64,000 nt of DNA from Massilia agri (lineage in GTDB: Bacteria; Pseudomonadota; Gammaproteobacteria; Burkholderiales; Burkholderiaceae_D): assembly GCF_024753255.1 (NCBI RefSeq), contig NZ_JANUHA010000001.1:434001-498000 (forward strand), given 5' to 3'. Of the stretch, positions 8,416 through 17,034 are shown in pieces. Numbering within the stretch: the first letter of the stretch is position 1; each line of letters opens with the position of its first letter. Made by a program: the position numbers and the translations under genes. The notes beneath the pieces were generated by a model. It saw only the letters and a program-made list of their open reading frames with translations, was not told the origin of the DNA and did not search any database.

Positions 8416-8652
8416 CTTGCGCTCGTTCCGTAAAAAAGTTGAAAGAGGGCAACATAGCACGCCATGCAGTCCGTAAATATCTCGGATTGTCACGTCGCGC
8501 GATCATCCGGCCTGCAGCGGCTGCACTGGCGAAGGCGCTAAAGCGCCGCCTGCCGCCACTAAACTCGCAGGCCGAGGCAGGCCTTGCGTAGGCAAACATC
8601 CCGAACTTCATTATTGTTGTGCAGGCTGCAACCTTGATGGAGGATGACCACA

Positions 8653-9699
8653 GTGAAAAAAATAGCCGCCCTGCTCGCACTTGCCCTCTCGGGCGCCCTC
8701 GCCGCGTCCGCGCACGCGGGCAACCCGATCGTCCCCGGCTGGTACGCCGACCCCGAGATCCGCATCTTCGGCAAGACCTACTGGATCTACCCGACCTTCT
8801 CCGCCCCCTATGGCGCGCCCGTCCCCGCATCGCGCTTCACGCCGGAACAGCAGCGCATGCGCGAGCGCAAGGACCTGATCTGGGAGCCCTACCTGCACCA
8901 GACCTATATGGACGTCTTCTCGTCGACCGACCTGGTGCACTGGACCAAGCATCCGCGCGCGCTCGACGTCGAGAACGTGAAGTGGGCGGCCTACGCCCTG
9001 TGGGCGCCGTCGGCCATCGAACACAAGGGCAAGTACTACCTCTTCTTCGGCGCCAACGACATCAAGAGCAACGGGCAGCTGGGCGGGATCGGCGTCGCGG
9101 TCAGCGACCGCCCCGAGGGACCGTTCAAGGATGCGCTGGGACGCCCGCTGATCGACCAGATCGTCAACGGCGCCCAGCCGATCGACCAGATGGTGTTCAA
9201 GGACGACGACGGCCAGGTCTATATGTACTACGGCGGCTGGAAGCACGCGAACGTGGTCAAGCTCGCACCCGACCTGCTCAGCGTCGTGCCCTTCCCGGAC
9301 GGCAGCACCTACAAGGAGATCACGCCCGATCCGGCCTATGTGGAAGGCTCCTTCATGGCCAAGCGCAAGGGCGTGTATTACCTGATGTGGTCAGAGGGCG
9401 GCTGGACGGGGCCGGACTACAAGGTCGCCTATGCCATGAGTTCGTCGCCCTTCGGTCCCTTCAAGCGCATCGGCACCATCCTGCAGCAGGACGCCCGCAT
9501 CGCGCGCGGCGCGGGGCACCACTCGGTGGTCAACATCCCCGGCACCGACGACTGGTACATCGCCTACCACCGCCGCCCGCTCGACAAGACCGACGGCAGC
9601 CACCGCGAGATGGCGATCGAGCCGATGTTCTTCAATGCGGATGGCACCATCAAGCCGGTGGTGCTGACCAACGAGGGCGTAGAACCACGGCAGCTGTAG
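8653..9699 (+). CDS. Secreted glycoside hydrolase, family 43
   Basis: GH43 enzymes are five-bladed beta-propellers that release arabinose or xylose from hemicellulose. A GTG start at 8653 is preferred to the ATG at 8644, because GGAGG touches that ATG directly but sits 9 bases before the GTG. The N-terminus is a signal peptide (hydrophobic to about residue 20, cleavage near AHA/GN). The catalytic base is likely Asp33 in GWYADPEI. Blade motifs include WAPSAIEHKGKYYLFF, IDQMVFKDDDGQVYMYYGG, and YVEGSFMAKRKGVYYLMWS with the probable catalytic Glu. Length (348 residues) fits a single-domain enzyme. The stop codon TAG is the terminal TAG of an adjacent dispersed repeat. Substrate cannot be read from sequence. 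Confidence 0.88.
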   Translation: MKKIAALLALALSGALAASAHAGNPIVPGWYADPEIRIFGKTYWIYPTFSAPYGAPVPASRFTPEQQRMRERKDLIWEPYLHQTYMDVFSSTDLVHWTKHPRALDVENVKWAAYALWAPSAIEHKGKYYLFFGANDIKSNGQLGGIGVAVSDRPEGPFKDALGRPLIDQIVNGAQPIDQMVFKDDDGQVYMYYGGWKHANVVKLAPDLLSVVPFPDGSTYKEITPDPAYVEGSFMAKRKGVYYLMWSEGGWTGPDYKVAYAMSSSPFGPFKRIGTILQQDARIARGAGHHSVVNIPGTDDWYIAYHRRPLDKTDGSHREMAIEPMFFNADGTIKPVVLTNEGVEPRQL

Positions 9700-9796
9700 G
9701 GTGGTCGGCTTCGCCGACCGCGCGTCCAACTCCGGCATGCGGTGTGGCTTCGCATGATCTGGCTGAACGCGCGGTCGGCATAGCCGACCACCCTAC
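9696..9796. repeat. Dispersed two-unit inverted repeat, copy 2
   Basis: This is the clearest short copy. A left unit GTAGGGTGGTCGGC, TTC, GCCGACC, then GCGCGTCCAA faces a right unit that is its near-exact reverse complement. About 34 bases separate the two units. It sits between two convergent genes, and the TAG at each end is the stop codon of the neighbouring gene (GH43 at 9697-9699, ABC exporter at 9795-9793). Confidence 0.93.
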
Positions 9797-11607
9797 GCCG
9801 CTTTGCTACCGGGAAAACTCACCACGGTGCCGTCGAACTGGAAGGCGCCGGCCTCCATCAGCTCCCATCCGCCCTCGCCCGTCAGGCGCAGCACGTGGGT
9901 ATGGTGGCGCAGCACGGCGGGCCGGTGGGCGATGCTGACCAGGGTCGTGCCCTTCGCGCGCAGCAGCGCGTACAGCGCGGCCTCGTTGCTGCCGTCGAGG
10001 GCACTGGTCGCCTCGTCGAGGAAGACGATGCGCGGCGCGTGCACCAGCACCCGGGCGAAAGCCAGGCGCTGCTGCTCGCCGACCGAGAGCAGCTTGTCCC
10101 AGTCCTGCACGGCATCCAGGCCGCCCGCGCGCTCGGCCAGGCGCGGCAGCTGCACCTGCTGCAGGATGCGCAGCAACGCCGCGTCATCCAGCGGTGACGC
10201 GCTGCTGGGGTAGACCAGCTGGCTGCGCAGGGTGCCCGGCTGCAGATAGGGCTGCTGCGGCAGGAAGAAGCAGTCGTGCGCGGGCGGATGGTGGATGGTG
10301 CCGCTCCCCCTGCACCACAGGCCCGCGATCGCCCGCAGCAGCGAACTCTTGCCGCAGCCGCTTTCGCCCGTGATCAGGAGCGCGTCGCCCGGCGTCAAGG
10401 AGAGGCTCAAGTCCCTGACCAGCACCCGGCTCGACTGCGGCGGATGCAGCGTCAGCTTGTCCAGCGCGAGCTGCTGCGCGGGGAGCATCGCGATGCGCGG
10501 CTCGTTCGCCGGGTCCTGGGCTGTCGCATCCGGCAGCACCAGCCGCGCCAGCGCATGCAGGCGGCCGATGCCGGTGACAAAGCGGCTCAGGCTCTCGAAG
10601 TTGTCGACGATGACGCCGACGGCGGACAGCACGGCGGTGAACGCCCCGGCGGCCTGCACTGCCTTGCCCACCTCGAGTTCGCCCGACAGCACGCCCTTCG
10701 CCAGGATCACGAAGGGCAGCACCAGGGTCAGCTGGCTGAAGCTGCGCTGGAACAGGTTGAGCGAACGCTGGCGCCTGATCAGGCCTGCGAAGTTGCGGAA
10801 CACCTTGTCGAAGGCGCCGTCGATGTGGGCGCGCTCCTGCGCTTCGCCGCGGTAGAAGGCGATGGATTCGGCATTCTCGCGCAGGCGCATCAGGCTGAAA
10901 CGGAAATCCGCCTCGCGCCGCAGCTGCCAGAAGTTCAGGTGGATCAGCGGCTTGCCGAAGACGCAGAGCGCGACCACGGTGCCGGCCAGCGCGTACGTCA
11001 CCAGCACACCGACCAGCAGGTGCGAGATCGACCACAGCACGGCGCTGAAGGCCACCAGCTGCATCAGCGAGCCGAGGAAAATCAGCAGGAAGTGGATCGA
11101 CCTGCCGGTGAAGGTGTTGATGTCTTCGCTGATGCGCTGGTCCGGGTTGTCGATCTCCCCGTCGCCGCCCAGCGCGTAGTACTTTCGTCCACCGAGGTAG
11201 CCGTCGAGGAAGCGGCCCGTCAGCCAGCGCCGCCACTGGTTCGCGAACAGGTCGCGCATGTAGTAATAGAAAGCGTAGGCCGGCACCGCGAAGGCCAGGA
11301 TGAACAGGCAGGTGTGCACCGAGGTCCAGAAGCGGTCGGCGCTCCTGCCCGCCAGCGCCGACGTCATCTCGCCGGCCTGGTCGTTGAGCATGACGGCCAG
11401 CTTGGTCTCGACCAGCATCAGCACGACCAGGAGCAGCAGCAGGGACCAGGCCCTGCCCTTCTCTTCACCCAGCCAGTAGGGTTTCGCCACGCCGAGGAAC
11501 TGCTTCCAGGCGGCGAGCGAGAGGGGCGCTGCCCGGGGCGGTGCTGCTGGCGCCGCCGCGCCCTGTGCGTTGGAGGCGTCGGCGGTAGCGAGAGGTGGCG
11601 TGCTCAT
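9793..11607 (-). CDS. ABC transporter with fused permease and ATPase, ABCD/SbmA-like (YddA type)
   Basis: The 604-residue half-transporter has an N-terminal membrane domain of the ABC_membrane_2 kind and a C-terminal ATPase. The diagnostic permease segment is WRRWLTGRFLDGYLGGRKYY (126-145) followed by DNPDQRISEDINTFT. The ATPase has Walker A GESGCGKSS at 414-422, the signature LSVGEQQRLAFARVL, and Walker B RIVFLDEATSALDG. Bacterial relatives (YddA, and BacA-related SbmA-like proteins with ATPase domains) are inner-membrane transporters for peptides, vitamins or lipids, and the substrate here is unknown. An Ala/Pro-rich N-terminal tail precedes the first membrane helix. The stop codon TAG is contributed by the end of repeat copy 2. 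Confidence 0.9.
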   Translation of the reverse strand: MSTPPLATADASNAQGAAAPAAPPRAAPLSLAAWKQFLGVAKPYWLGEEKGRAWSLLLLLVVLMLVETKLAVMLNDQAGEMTSALAGRSADRFWTSVHTCLFILAFAVPAYAFYYYMRDLFANQWRRWLTGRFLDGYLGGRKYYALGGDGEIDNPDQRISEDINTFTGRSIHFLLIFLGSLMQLVAFSAVLWSISHLLVGVLVTYALAGTVVALCVFGKPLIHLNFWQLRREADFRFSLMRLRENAESIAFYRGEAQERAHIDGAFDKVFRNFAGLIRRQRSLNLFQRSFSQLTLVLPFVILAKGVLSGELEVGKAVQAAGAFTAVLSAVGVIVDNFESLSRFVTGIGRLHALARLVLPDATAQDPANEPRIAMLPAQQLALDKLTLHPPQSSRVLVRDLSLSLTPGDALLITGESGCGKSSLLRAIAGLWCRGSGTIHHPPAHDCFFLPQQPYLQPGTLRSQLVYPSSASPLDDAALLRILQQVQLPRLAERAGGLDAVQDWDKLLSVGEQQRLAFARVLVHAPRIVFLDEATSALDGSNEAALYALLRAKGTTLVSIAHRPAVLRHHTHVLRLTGEGGWELMEAGAFQFDGTVVSFPGSKAA

Positions 11608-11705
11608 GGCGGTGATGCGGTAACCCGGCAGGGTGTTGGTTCACCTCCAGAATACGGCTGGGCAGGCCGCTGTTCCGTGCGAAAGCGGACATAGCGCCCA
11701 GCCCT

Positions 11706-12566
11706 CTACTTGAGTACCACCCGCGCGACGACCGGATGGTGGTCCGACGGATAGCGCCGCTCGAACGAATCGCTCAGCACCGCATACTTGAGCACCTCGG
11801 CGTGCCGGTCGACGAAGATGTAGTCGATGCGGTCCTGCATGGCGGCATCCAGGCGGAAGGCGTTGAAGGTGCCGACCGGGCCATAGGGCGGCGATTGGCT
11901 GGCCTGGCGTGCGTCGCGCATCGTCTTGCTCATCGCCTGGATCTGCGGCGTCTCCGGTGTGGAGTTGAAGTCGCCCACGCAGATGGCCGGTTCGCCGCGG
12001 CTGATCTCGGCGATCTTGCGCAGCACCAGGTCGGCCGAGGCGCGCCGGGCCTGCTGTCCCTCGTGGTCGAAGTGGACCGAGAACACGTAGAACACGCGGT
12101 TGCTCGTGCGGTCGCGCAGGCGCGCCCATGAGGCGAGCCGATGGCAGCATGTGGCGTCCCAGCCGAAGGAAGGACGATCGGGCGTTTCGCTGAGCCAGAA
12201 GTCGCCCTTGCCCAGCAAGGCGAAGCGGCTCTTGCGGAAGAAGATCGCCGAATGCTCGCCGGCCTGCCTGCCGTCGTCGCGGCCCACGCCGACGTGGTCG
12301 AACTCCTCCATCTGCGCCAGGTCGGCGATCTGGCCGGCCAGCCCTTCCTGGGTGCCGAAGACATCGAACTCGTGGTAGCGGATCAGGGCCTTGACGGCGT
12401 CCTTGCGGGCCGGCCAGGCATTGGGGCCGTCGCCGGGGTTGTTGTAGCGCAGGTTGTAGGTGGCGACGTTGAAGGGCTGCGGCTCGGCAGCCGACGCGGC
12501 GGGCGTCCAGGCCAGCAGGATCAGCGCGGCGCAGGCGAGAAAACGAGAGAGAGAACGTGTGTTCAT
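11706..12566 (-). CDS. Secreted endonuclease/exonuclease/phosphatase-fold hydrolase
   Basis: The ATG at 12566 is chosen because it opens a signal peptide (MNTRSLSRFLACAALILL, cleavage near ASA/AE); the frame extends further upstream without signs of coding. The mature protein has the EEP metal-dependent fold motifs in order: ATYNLRYN (Asn), DVFGTQEG (Glu), FSVHFDHEG (His), CVGDFNSTPET (Asp/Asn) and the C-terminal SDHHPVVARV (Asp-His). It has 286 residues. Family members cleave phosphodiesters or phosphomonoesters in nucleic acids, lipids or sugars, so the substrate is open. Export to the periplasm or outside is predicted. It has no evident operon partner. Confidence 0.88.
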   Translation of the reverse strand: MNTRSLSRFLACAALILLAWTPAASAAEPQPFNVATYNLRYNNPGDGPNAWPARKDAVKALIRYHEFDVFGTQEGLAGQIADLAQMEEFDHVGVGRDDGRQAGEHSAIFFRKSRFALLGKGDFWLSETPDRPSFGWDATCCHRLASWARLRDRTSNRVFYVFSVHFDHEGQQARRASADLVLRKIAEISRGEPAICVGDFNSTPETPQIQAMSKTMRDARQASQSPPYGPVGTFNAFRLDAAMQDRIDYIFVDRHAEVLKYAVLSDSFERRYPSDHHPVVARVVLK

Positions 12567-12684
12567 GTGAATGGTCCCGGGATGAAATGCACCCCGAAGA
12601 GTTAACCACATTCGAAGGAATGTGTTGCGCAAATGAAGGAGAAGCCGCACCGTTTTAGGTCTTTTACTAAAACGGCGGCGACCG

Positions 12685-13716
12685 TCATTCGCCCTGGCGG
12701 GTGCCCTTGCGATAGTCGCTCGGGCTGCTGCCGGTCCAGTGCCTGAATGCGCGGCAAAAGCCGGTGGCGTTCGAGAAGCCCAGGTCGAAGGCCAGCGCTT
12801 CCACGCCGGTGTTCGAATTGGCCAGCCGGTGGACCGCGATATCCCGGCGCAGCCCGTCCTTCACCGACTGGAAATGCGTGCCCTCTTGCGCGAAACGGCG
12901 GTTGAGCGTGCGCACGGAGGTGTGCAGGGCCTGCGCGAGATCCTGGATCGTGACCGGCTGCGCGATGTGCTGCTCGAGGTAGTCGCGCGTCTTCGCGGTG
13001 AGCGAGGCGCGGTGGAAGGCGCTGAAGGTCCAGTCCTCGGGCGCCCGCTTCAGGAAGGCCCACAGCTCGTGCTTTTCGCGCCTGAACTGCTCGGCGCAAT
13101 CCTGGTAGTGGAAATCGACGCTTGTTGCCGCCGCATCGAAGCGCAGCTCGCCGGGAAAGAGGAAGGCGTAGTCCTCCGCATGCCGCGGCCTCGCGAAGCC
13201 GAAACAGACCTGGTGCAGGTTGATCTCCCGGCCCAGCAGCCAGGAGGCGATGCCGTGGACCAGCTTCATCATGAGCTCGTGCGCCAGCGGCGTGACCCGG
13301 GCGCCGGGCGCGCGCTCGACCAGCTTGATGCTCACCAGCCGGTTCTTCGTCGAGATCTGCAGCCGGAAGTCGTCCAGCAGCAGGTTCCAGAAGCGCACGA
13401 AGCGGTTCAGGGCCACCAGCACGGTCGGCGCATCCAGCAGGCTGAGCATCAGGTACTTCAGGGTGCCGCTACGGATCGGCCTGGACCACAGCCCCAGCAT
13501 CTCGTCGTCGAGCGTCGCCGCCACCGTCCGGTACAGCGCCGCGTACTGCTGGCGCGTGAGACGCGCGTCAGGCTGCACCAGCAGGGACTGGGGAATCGCC
13601 GCACTGCCGAGTGCGAGCAGCGCCGCCTCGTCGCCGTGACGGGTGCGCAGGGCGTCGAGCATTCCGTGAAGGAAGTGCGCCGAGACCGTGAGGGAGCGTT
13701 GCCAGGACTGGTCCAT
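12685..13716 (-). CDS. AraC-family transcriptional regulator (Arabinose_bd N-domain, OruR/ArgR-like)
   Basis: The 343-residue protein has the long N-terminal domain found in OruR-like AraC regulators (about residues 5-200, including SGTLKYLMLSLLDAPTVLVALNRFVRFWNLL). A C-terminal double helix-turn-helix follows: TIQDLAQALHTSVRTLNRRFAQEGTHFQSV and VEALAFDLGFSNATGFCRAFRHWTGSSPSDYR. Such regulators usually activate a divergent or adjacent gene in response to a small hydrophobic or amino-acid-like ligand. The divergent neighbour is a ketoacyl synthase starting 155 bases away, so control of that gene is likely. No operator was identified by eye. Confidence 0.92.
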   Translation of the reverse strand: MDQSWQRSLTVSAHFLHGMLDALRTRHGDEAALLALGSAAIPQSLLVQPDARLTRQQYAALYRTVAATLDDEMLGLWSRPIRSGTLKYLMLSLLDAPTVLVALNRFVRFWNLLLDDFRLQISTKNRLVSIKLVERAPGARVTPLAHELMMKLVHGIASWLLGREINLHQVCFGFARPRHAEDYAFLFPGELRFDAAATSVDFHYQDCAEQFRREKHELWAFLKRAPEDWTFSAFHRASLTAKTRDYLEQHIAQPVTIQDLAQALHTSVRTLNRRFAQEGTHFQSVKDGLRRDIAVHRLANSNTGVEALAFDLGFSNATGFCRAFRHWTGSSPSDYRKGTRQGE

Positions 13717-13870
13717 AGGTCCGTATTATGGCGCACTTTGCACATTGATTGGCGCGATCAGCCAACTATTCCGATCACGCCTCCCTATACTGGCGCATGA
13801 ATGCTACCGCATCCCTTCCCTCGCGGGGACCGGCGGATGGCGTATTTTGCAAATTAGACAGGAGCATGGT

Positions 13871-15139
13871 GTGAGTACAAAGCGTATTGTCGTGACCGGC
13901 ATGGGAATGGTGTCGCCCCTGGGCGTCGGCGTCGAGGCCGCCTGGCGGCGCCTGCTGGACGGCCAGTCCGGCCTGGTCGCCCTGCCGATCGACGTCACGG
14001 ACGGCATCGCGGCCAAGGTCGGCGGCGCGGTGCCGGTGTTGAGTGCGGATTGCCCGTGGGGCTTCGATCCCGACCGCGCGGTCGAGCCCAAGGACCAGAA
14101 GAAGATGGACCGCTTCACCATGTTCGCCCTGGCCGCGGCCCAGGAAGCCCTGCAGCAGGCCGGCTGGCAGCCGGACAGCGAGGAGGCGCGCGAACGGACG
14201 GCCACCATCGTCGGCTCCGGCGTGGGTGGCTTCGGCGCCATCGTCGATGCCGTCAGGACGACGGATGGACGCGGGCCGAAGCGGCTGTCGCCCTTCACGG
14301 TGCCGAGCTTCCTGGCGAATATGGCGGCCGGCCACATCTCGATCCGCCACGGCTTTCGCGGCCCGCTGGGCGCGCCCGTGACGGCCTGCGCGGCCAGCGC
14401 GCAAGCCATCGGCGACGCGATGCGCCTGATCCGCGCCGGCGAAGCCGATGTCGCCGTCTGCGGCGGCGCCGAGGCCTGCATCGACCGCGTCAGCTTCGGC
14501 GCCTTCGCCGCCGCGCGCACCATGTCCACCAGCTTCAACGAGGAGCCGGCCCGCGCCTCGCGTCCCTTCGACGTCGCCCGCGACGGCTTCGTCATGGGCG
14601 AAGGCGCCGGCATGCTGGTAATCGAGGAACTGGAACATGCCCTGCGCCGCGGCGCCACGCCGATCATGGAACTGCTCGGCTACGGCACCAGCGCCGATGC
14701 CTACCACATGACCTCCCCGCCCGACGACGGCGCCGGCGGACGGCGCGCGATGGAACTGGCGATCCGCCAGGCGAAGCTGGCGCCGGAGCAGATCGGACAC
14801 CTGAATGCGCATGCGACGTCCACGCCGGTGGGCGACATCAGCGAGCTGGCCGCCATCCGGACCATCTTTGGCGCGGGACGCGGGCCGGCCGTGTCGGCCA
14901 CAAAATCCTCGACGGGGCACCTGCTGGGCGCGGCCGGCGGCGTGGAGGCGATCTTCACGGTGCTGGCGCTGCGCGACCAGGTCGCGCCGGCGACCCTGAA
15001 CGTGGAGCAGCTCGATCCGGCGGCGGAAGGCGTCGACGTCGTCAGCGGCTCGGCGCGCAGCATCGCAACGAACCATGCGATCTCGAACGGTTTCGGTTTC
15101 GGGGGCGTGAATGCGAGCCTGGTGTTCGGCCGGCTTTGA
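13871..15139 (+). CDS. Beta-ketoacyl-ACP synthase II-like enzyme (FabF family), orphan
   Basis: The start is the GTG at 13871, with AGGAG 6 bases upstream; this makes a 422-residue protein beginning STKRIVVTGMGMVSPLG, the classic FabF opening. The catalytic triad is complete: Cys in VTACAASAQ, His in NAHATSTPVGD and His in KSSTGHLLGAAGG. FabF condenses malonyl-ACP with acyl-ACP in fatty-acid elongation. This copy is not next to acpP or fabG and lies divergent from an AraC regulator, so it may serve a specialised lipid or a conditional role rather than bulk synthesis. The fabF of the main cluster would be elsewhere in the genome. Its stop lies one base from the convergent small membrane gene. 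Confidence 0.93.
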   Translation: MSTKRIVVTGMGMVSPLGVGVEAAWRRLLDGQSGLVALPIDVTDGIAAKVGGAVPVLSADCPWGFDPDRAVEPKDQKKMDRFTMFALAAAQEALQQAGWQPDSEEARERTATIVGSGVGGFGAIVDAVRTTDGRGPKRLSPFTVPSFLANMAAGHISIRHGFRGPLGAPVTACAASAQAIGDAMRLIRAGEADVAVCGGAEACIDRVSFGAFAAARTMSTSFNEEPARASRPFDVARDGFVMGEGAGMLVIEELEHALRRGATPIMELLGYGTSADAYHMTSPPDDGAGGRRAMELAIRQAKLAPEQIGHLNAHATSTPVGDISELAAIRTIFGAGRGPAVSATKSSTGHLLGAAGGVEAIFTVLALRDQVAPATLNVEQLDPAAEGVDVVSGSARSIATNHAISNGFGFGGVNASLVFGRL

Positions 15140-15140
15140 T

Positions 15141-15503
15141 TCAGTCTTGCGCTTCGGCGCCTGGAGAAGCCGGGCGCAAACGCGAGAGGAGCCGGAAGAC
15201 GAGCAGGATGGCGGCGTAATACATGGCAATGTCGAGGACAAGCGGCCCTACGTAGAGCGTGTCTTCGAAGAAGGAGAGCCTTCCCTCGACCGATATTCCC
15301 GGCTGATCGAACAGGTAGGCGAAGGGAAAGCCTCCCTTCAGCGCCGGCTTGTAGCAGGGATCGTTACCGACTGGTCCACACAGATTGCCGCTTTGGACCA
15401 GTTCGGGGCCAATGCGCTCGACATTTGACGACAGCAGCGCCAGCGCGATTGCCGCGATGAAGACGAGGCATACGAGACCCGGTTTGGCCAGGCGCTTCTT
15501 CAT
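15141..15503 (-). CDS. Hypothetical two-helix membrane protein
   Basis: The start is placed at the ATG at 15503 (MKKRLAKPGLVCLVFIAAIALALL), a positively charged N-terminus followed by a first membrane segment at about 9-26. A second hydrophobic segment lies at about 85-105. Between them is a roughly 55-residue exposed loop containing two cysteines (NLCGPVGNDPC), which could form a disulfide if periplasmic. No family is recognised. It is convergent with the FabF-like gene, one base apart, and downstream of another hypothetical on the same strand (29 bases). Confidence 0.6.
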   Translation of the reverse strand: MKKRLAKPGLVCLVFIAAIALALLSSNVERIGPELVQSGNLCGPVGNDPCYKPALKGGFPFAYLFDQPGISVEGRLSFFEDTLYVGPLVLDIAMYYAAILLVFRLLSRLRPASPGAEAQD

Positions 15504-15532
15504 GGCGGCACATATGGTTGGAATGGCCGGGC

Positions 15533-16078
15533 TTACCTCTTCCACATGGCCGTCGCGAACTGCAGGCGCTTCTCTTCGCGATCCTCGAACGCGAAACGCG
15601 TCGCGCAGCCGAGCTCAGCGCTGCAATCCAGGTTGATCACGGCATCCTTCCACTCCCACTGGGCCGTGCGGCGCTGTTCGTCGGTATGGAATGCGCGCAG
15701 GTTCTTCCCGAGACGCGCGGTGAGGGAACCCCTGATCTTCGCAAACTCGTCGGCGCGCGCGGAATGAACGGTCACCGAGAGCAGGACGCCGTGCCTGTCG
15801 ACCGTTGCGCCATAGGTGCCGGGAGCCGTCCATTCGTGTTTGTTGGCAGACGGCGGCACCACCAGGGAACCGGACTGGATGCCGCCCTTGAGGATCTTCG
15901 GCGCCTTGACCCAGCATGGCGAGGTCGCATCCCTGGCCGGCCCCTCGCTCGGGCACAGCGCGATGGGCGTCTGCATCTTCTTACCCAGCGGCATACCCAA
16001 CTCCTTCATCGGTTCGGCGGCTTGCGCGGCGCCGGCCGTGCAGAGAAGCAGAAACGCGAGACGAGAGATGCTGTTCAT
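15533..16078 (-). CDS. Hypothetical secreted protein
   Basis: The ATG at 16078 opens a clear signal peptide (MNSISRLAFLLLCTAGAAQA, cleavage before AEP), giving 181 residues. The mature part contains four cysteines in two pairs (CPSEGPARDATSPC and CSAELGC), suggesting two disulfides in an exported protein. No enzymatic motif is visible and I do not recognise the family. GGATTCAC precedes the start; the ribosome binding site is GGAGGATTCAC, a good match. It may be cotranscribed with the following small membrane protein. Confidence 0.7.
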   Translation of the reverse strand: MNSISRLAFLLLCTAGAAQAAEPMKELGMPLGKKMQTPIALCPSEGPARDATSPCWVKAPKILKGGIQSGSLVVPPSANKHEWTAPGTYGATVDRHGVLLSVTVHSARADEFAKIRGSLTARLGKNLRAFHTDEQRRTAQWEWKDAVINLDCSAELGCATRFAFEDREEKRLQFATAMWKR

Positions 16079-16146
16079 GTGAATCCTCCGAATTGACGAC
16101 GCCATGGACCCATTATAGTGAGCGCTACTTGCCGGAATCTCAACGA

Positions 16147-16470
16147 TTATTGCCGACCCCGCACTTCCACGCCCTCGTAGATTTTCCCGGTCGCGTCCTT
16201 GAGCCCCGCATGCGGCAGGAAGCCATCCGAGATCGTCATGATCGCGTGCAGGTTGTCCCTCAGCTTGTCCAGCTCGATCTCTCCGGGCTTGAGCGCGGTC
16301 TGCAGCAGGTGGATCGCCATGTCGGCCAGCAGCAGGCGCTGCTTCTCAAACCACTCCGGCGAAGGTTGGCCCTCTCCCTTGACGGCCGTGTGGCGCAGAG
16401 CCGCCTCCTCAATCACCGCATGTATCTGCCAGCCGCTCTTGATGATGCCGGCTCTCGTCAGCTCGTCCAT
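16147..16470 (-). CDS. Hypothetical protein, 107 residues
   Basis: This is a soluble, mostly helical small protein with no signal peptide, no cysteines and no recognised motif. Codon use looks like that of neighbouring genes (strong G/C preference at third positions). It ends 68 bases upstream of the secreted hypothetical at 16078. It follows rfbC on the same strand after an 18-base gap, so it could be a read-through member of the rhamnose operon. No function is proposed. Confidence 0.6.
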   Translation of the reverse strand: MDELTRAGIIKSGWQIHAVIEEAALRHTAVKGEGQPSPEWFEKQRLLLADMAIHLLQTALKPGEIELDKLRDNLHAIMTISDGFLPHAGLKDATGKIYEGVEVRGRQ

Positions 16471-16488
16471 ATTGTCCTCGTCGCGCCC

Positions 16489-17034
16489 TCAGGCATAGAC
16501 CTCGGCCCTGGAAAAGGGCGTACCCTGCCGGTCGCGTGCCGACAGGATCGGCGCACCGGCCAGGGGCCACGCGATCGCCAGTTGCGGATCGTCCCAGGCG
16601 ATGCAGCGCTCGTGCTCGGGGTGGTAGTAATCGGTCGACTTGTAGACGAATTCCGCGCTGTCCGACAAGGCCAGGAAGCCGTGCGCGAAGCCCGGCGGAA
16701 TCCACATCTGGTGACGGTTCTCGCTACTGAGCACGTGGCCGACCCACTGGCCGAAGGTCGGCGAGCCGCGGCGCAGGTCCACCGCCACGTCGTAGACGCT
16801 GCCGGCGATCACGCGCACCAGCTTGCCCTGTGGATGCTGGATCTGGTAGTGCAGCCCGCGCAGCACGCCGGCGCCCGAGCGCGAATGGCTGTCCTGCACG
16901 AAGTCGACCGGCCAGCCGAGCGTTTGCGCGAAACGGCGTGCATTGAAGCTCTCGTAAAAGAAGCCGCGCTCGTCGCCGAAGACCTCGGGTTCGATCAGCA
17001 GGACGTCGGGAATCGATTGTGGGGTCGCCTTCAC
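16489..17034 (-). CDS. rfbC: dTDP-4-dehydrorhamnose 3,5-epimerase
   Basis: RfbC carries out the third step of dTDP-L-rhamnose synthesis, epimerising C3 and C5 of the 4-keto sugar. The 181-residue length is typical. Conserved cupin motifs include [36 protein letters not shown] (with the catalytic His in LRGLHYQ), [26 protein letters not shown], and [24 protein letters not shown]. The start is a GTG inside a GTGA overlap with the end of rfbA, so it is translationally coupled. It is the last rhamnose gene of the operon. Confidence 0.96.
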   Translation of the reverse strand: MKATPQSIPDVLLIEPEVFGDERGFFYESFNARRFAQTLGWPVDFVQDSHSRSGAGVLRGLHYQIQHPQGKLVRVIAGSVYDVAVDLRRGSPTFGQWVGHVLSSENRHQMWIPPGFAHGFLALSDSAEFVYKSTDYYHPEHERCIAWDDPQLAIAWPLAGAPILSARDRQGTPFSRAEVYA

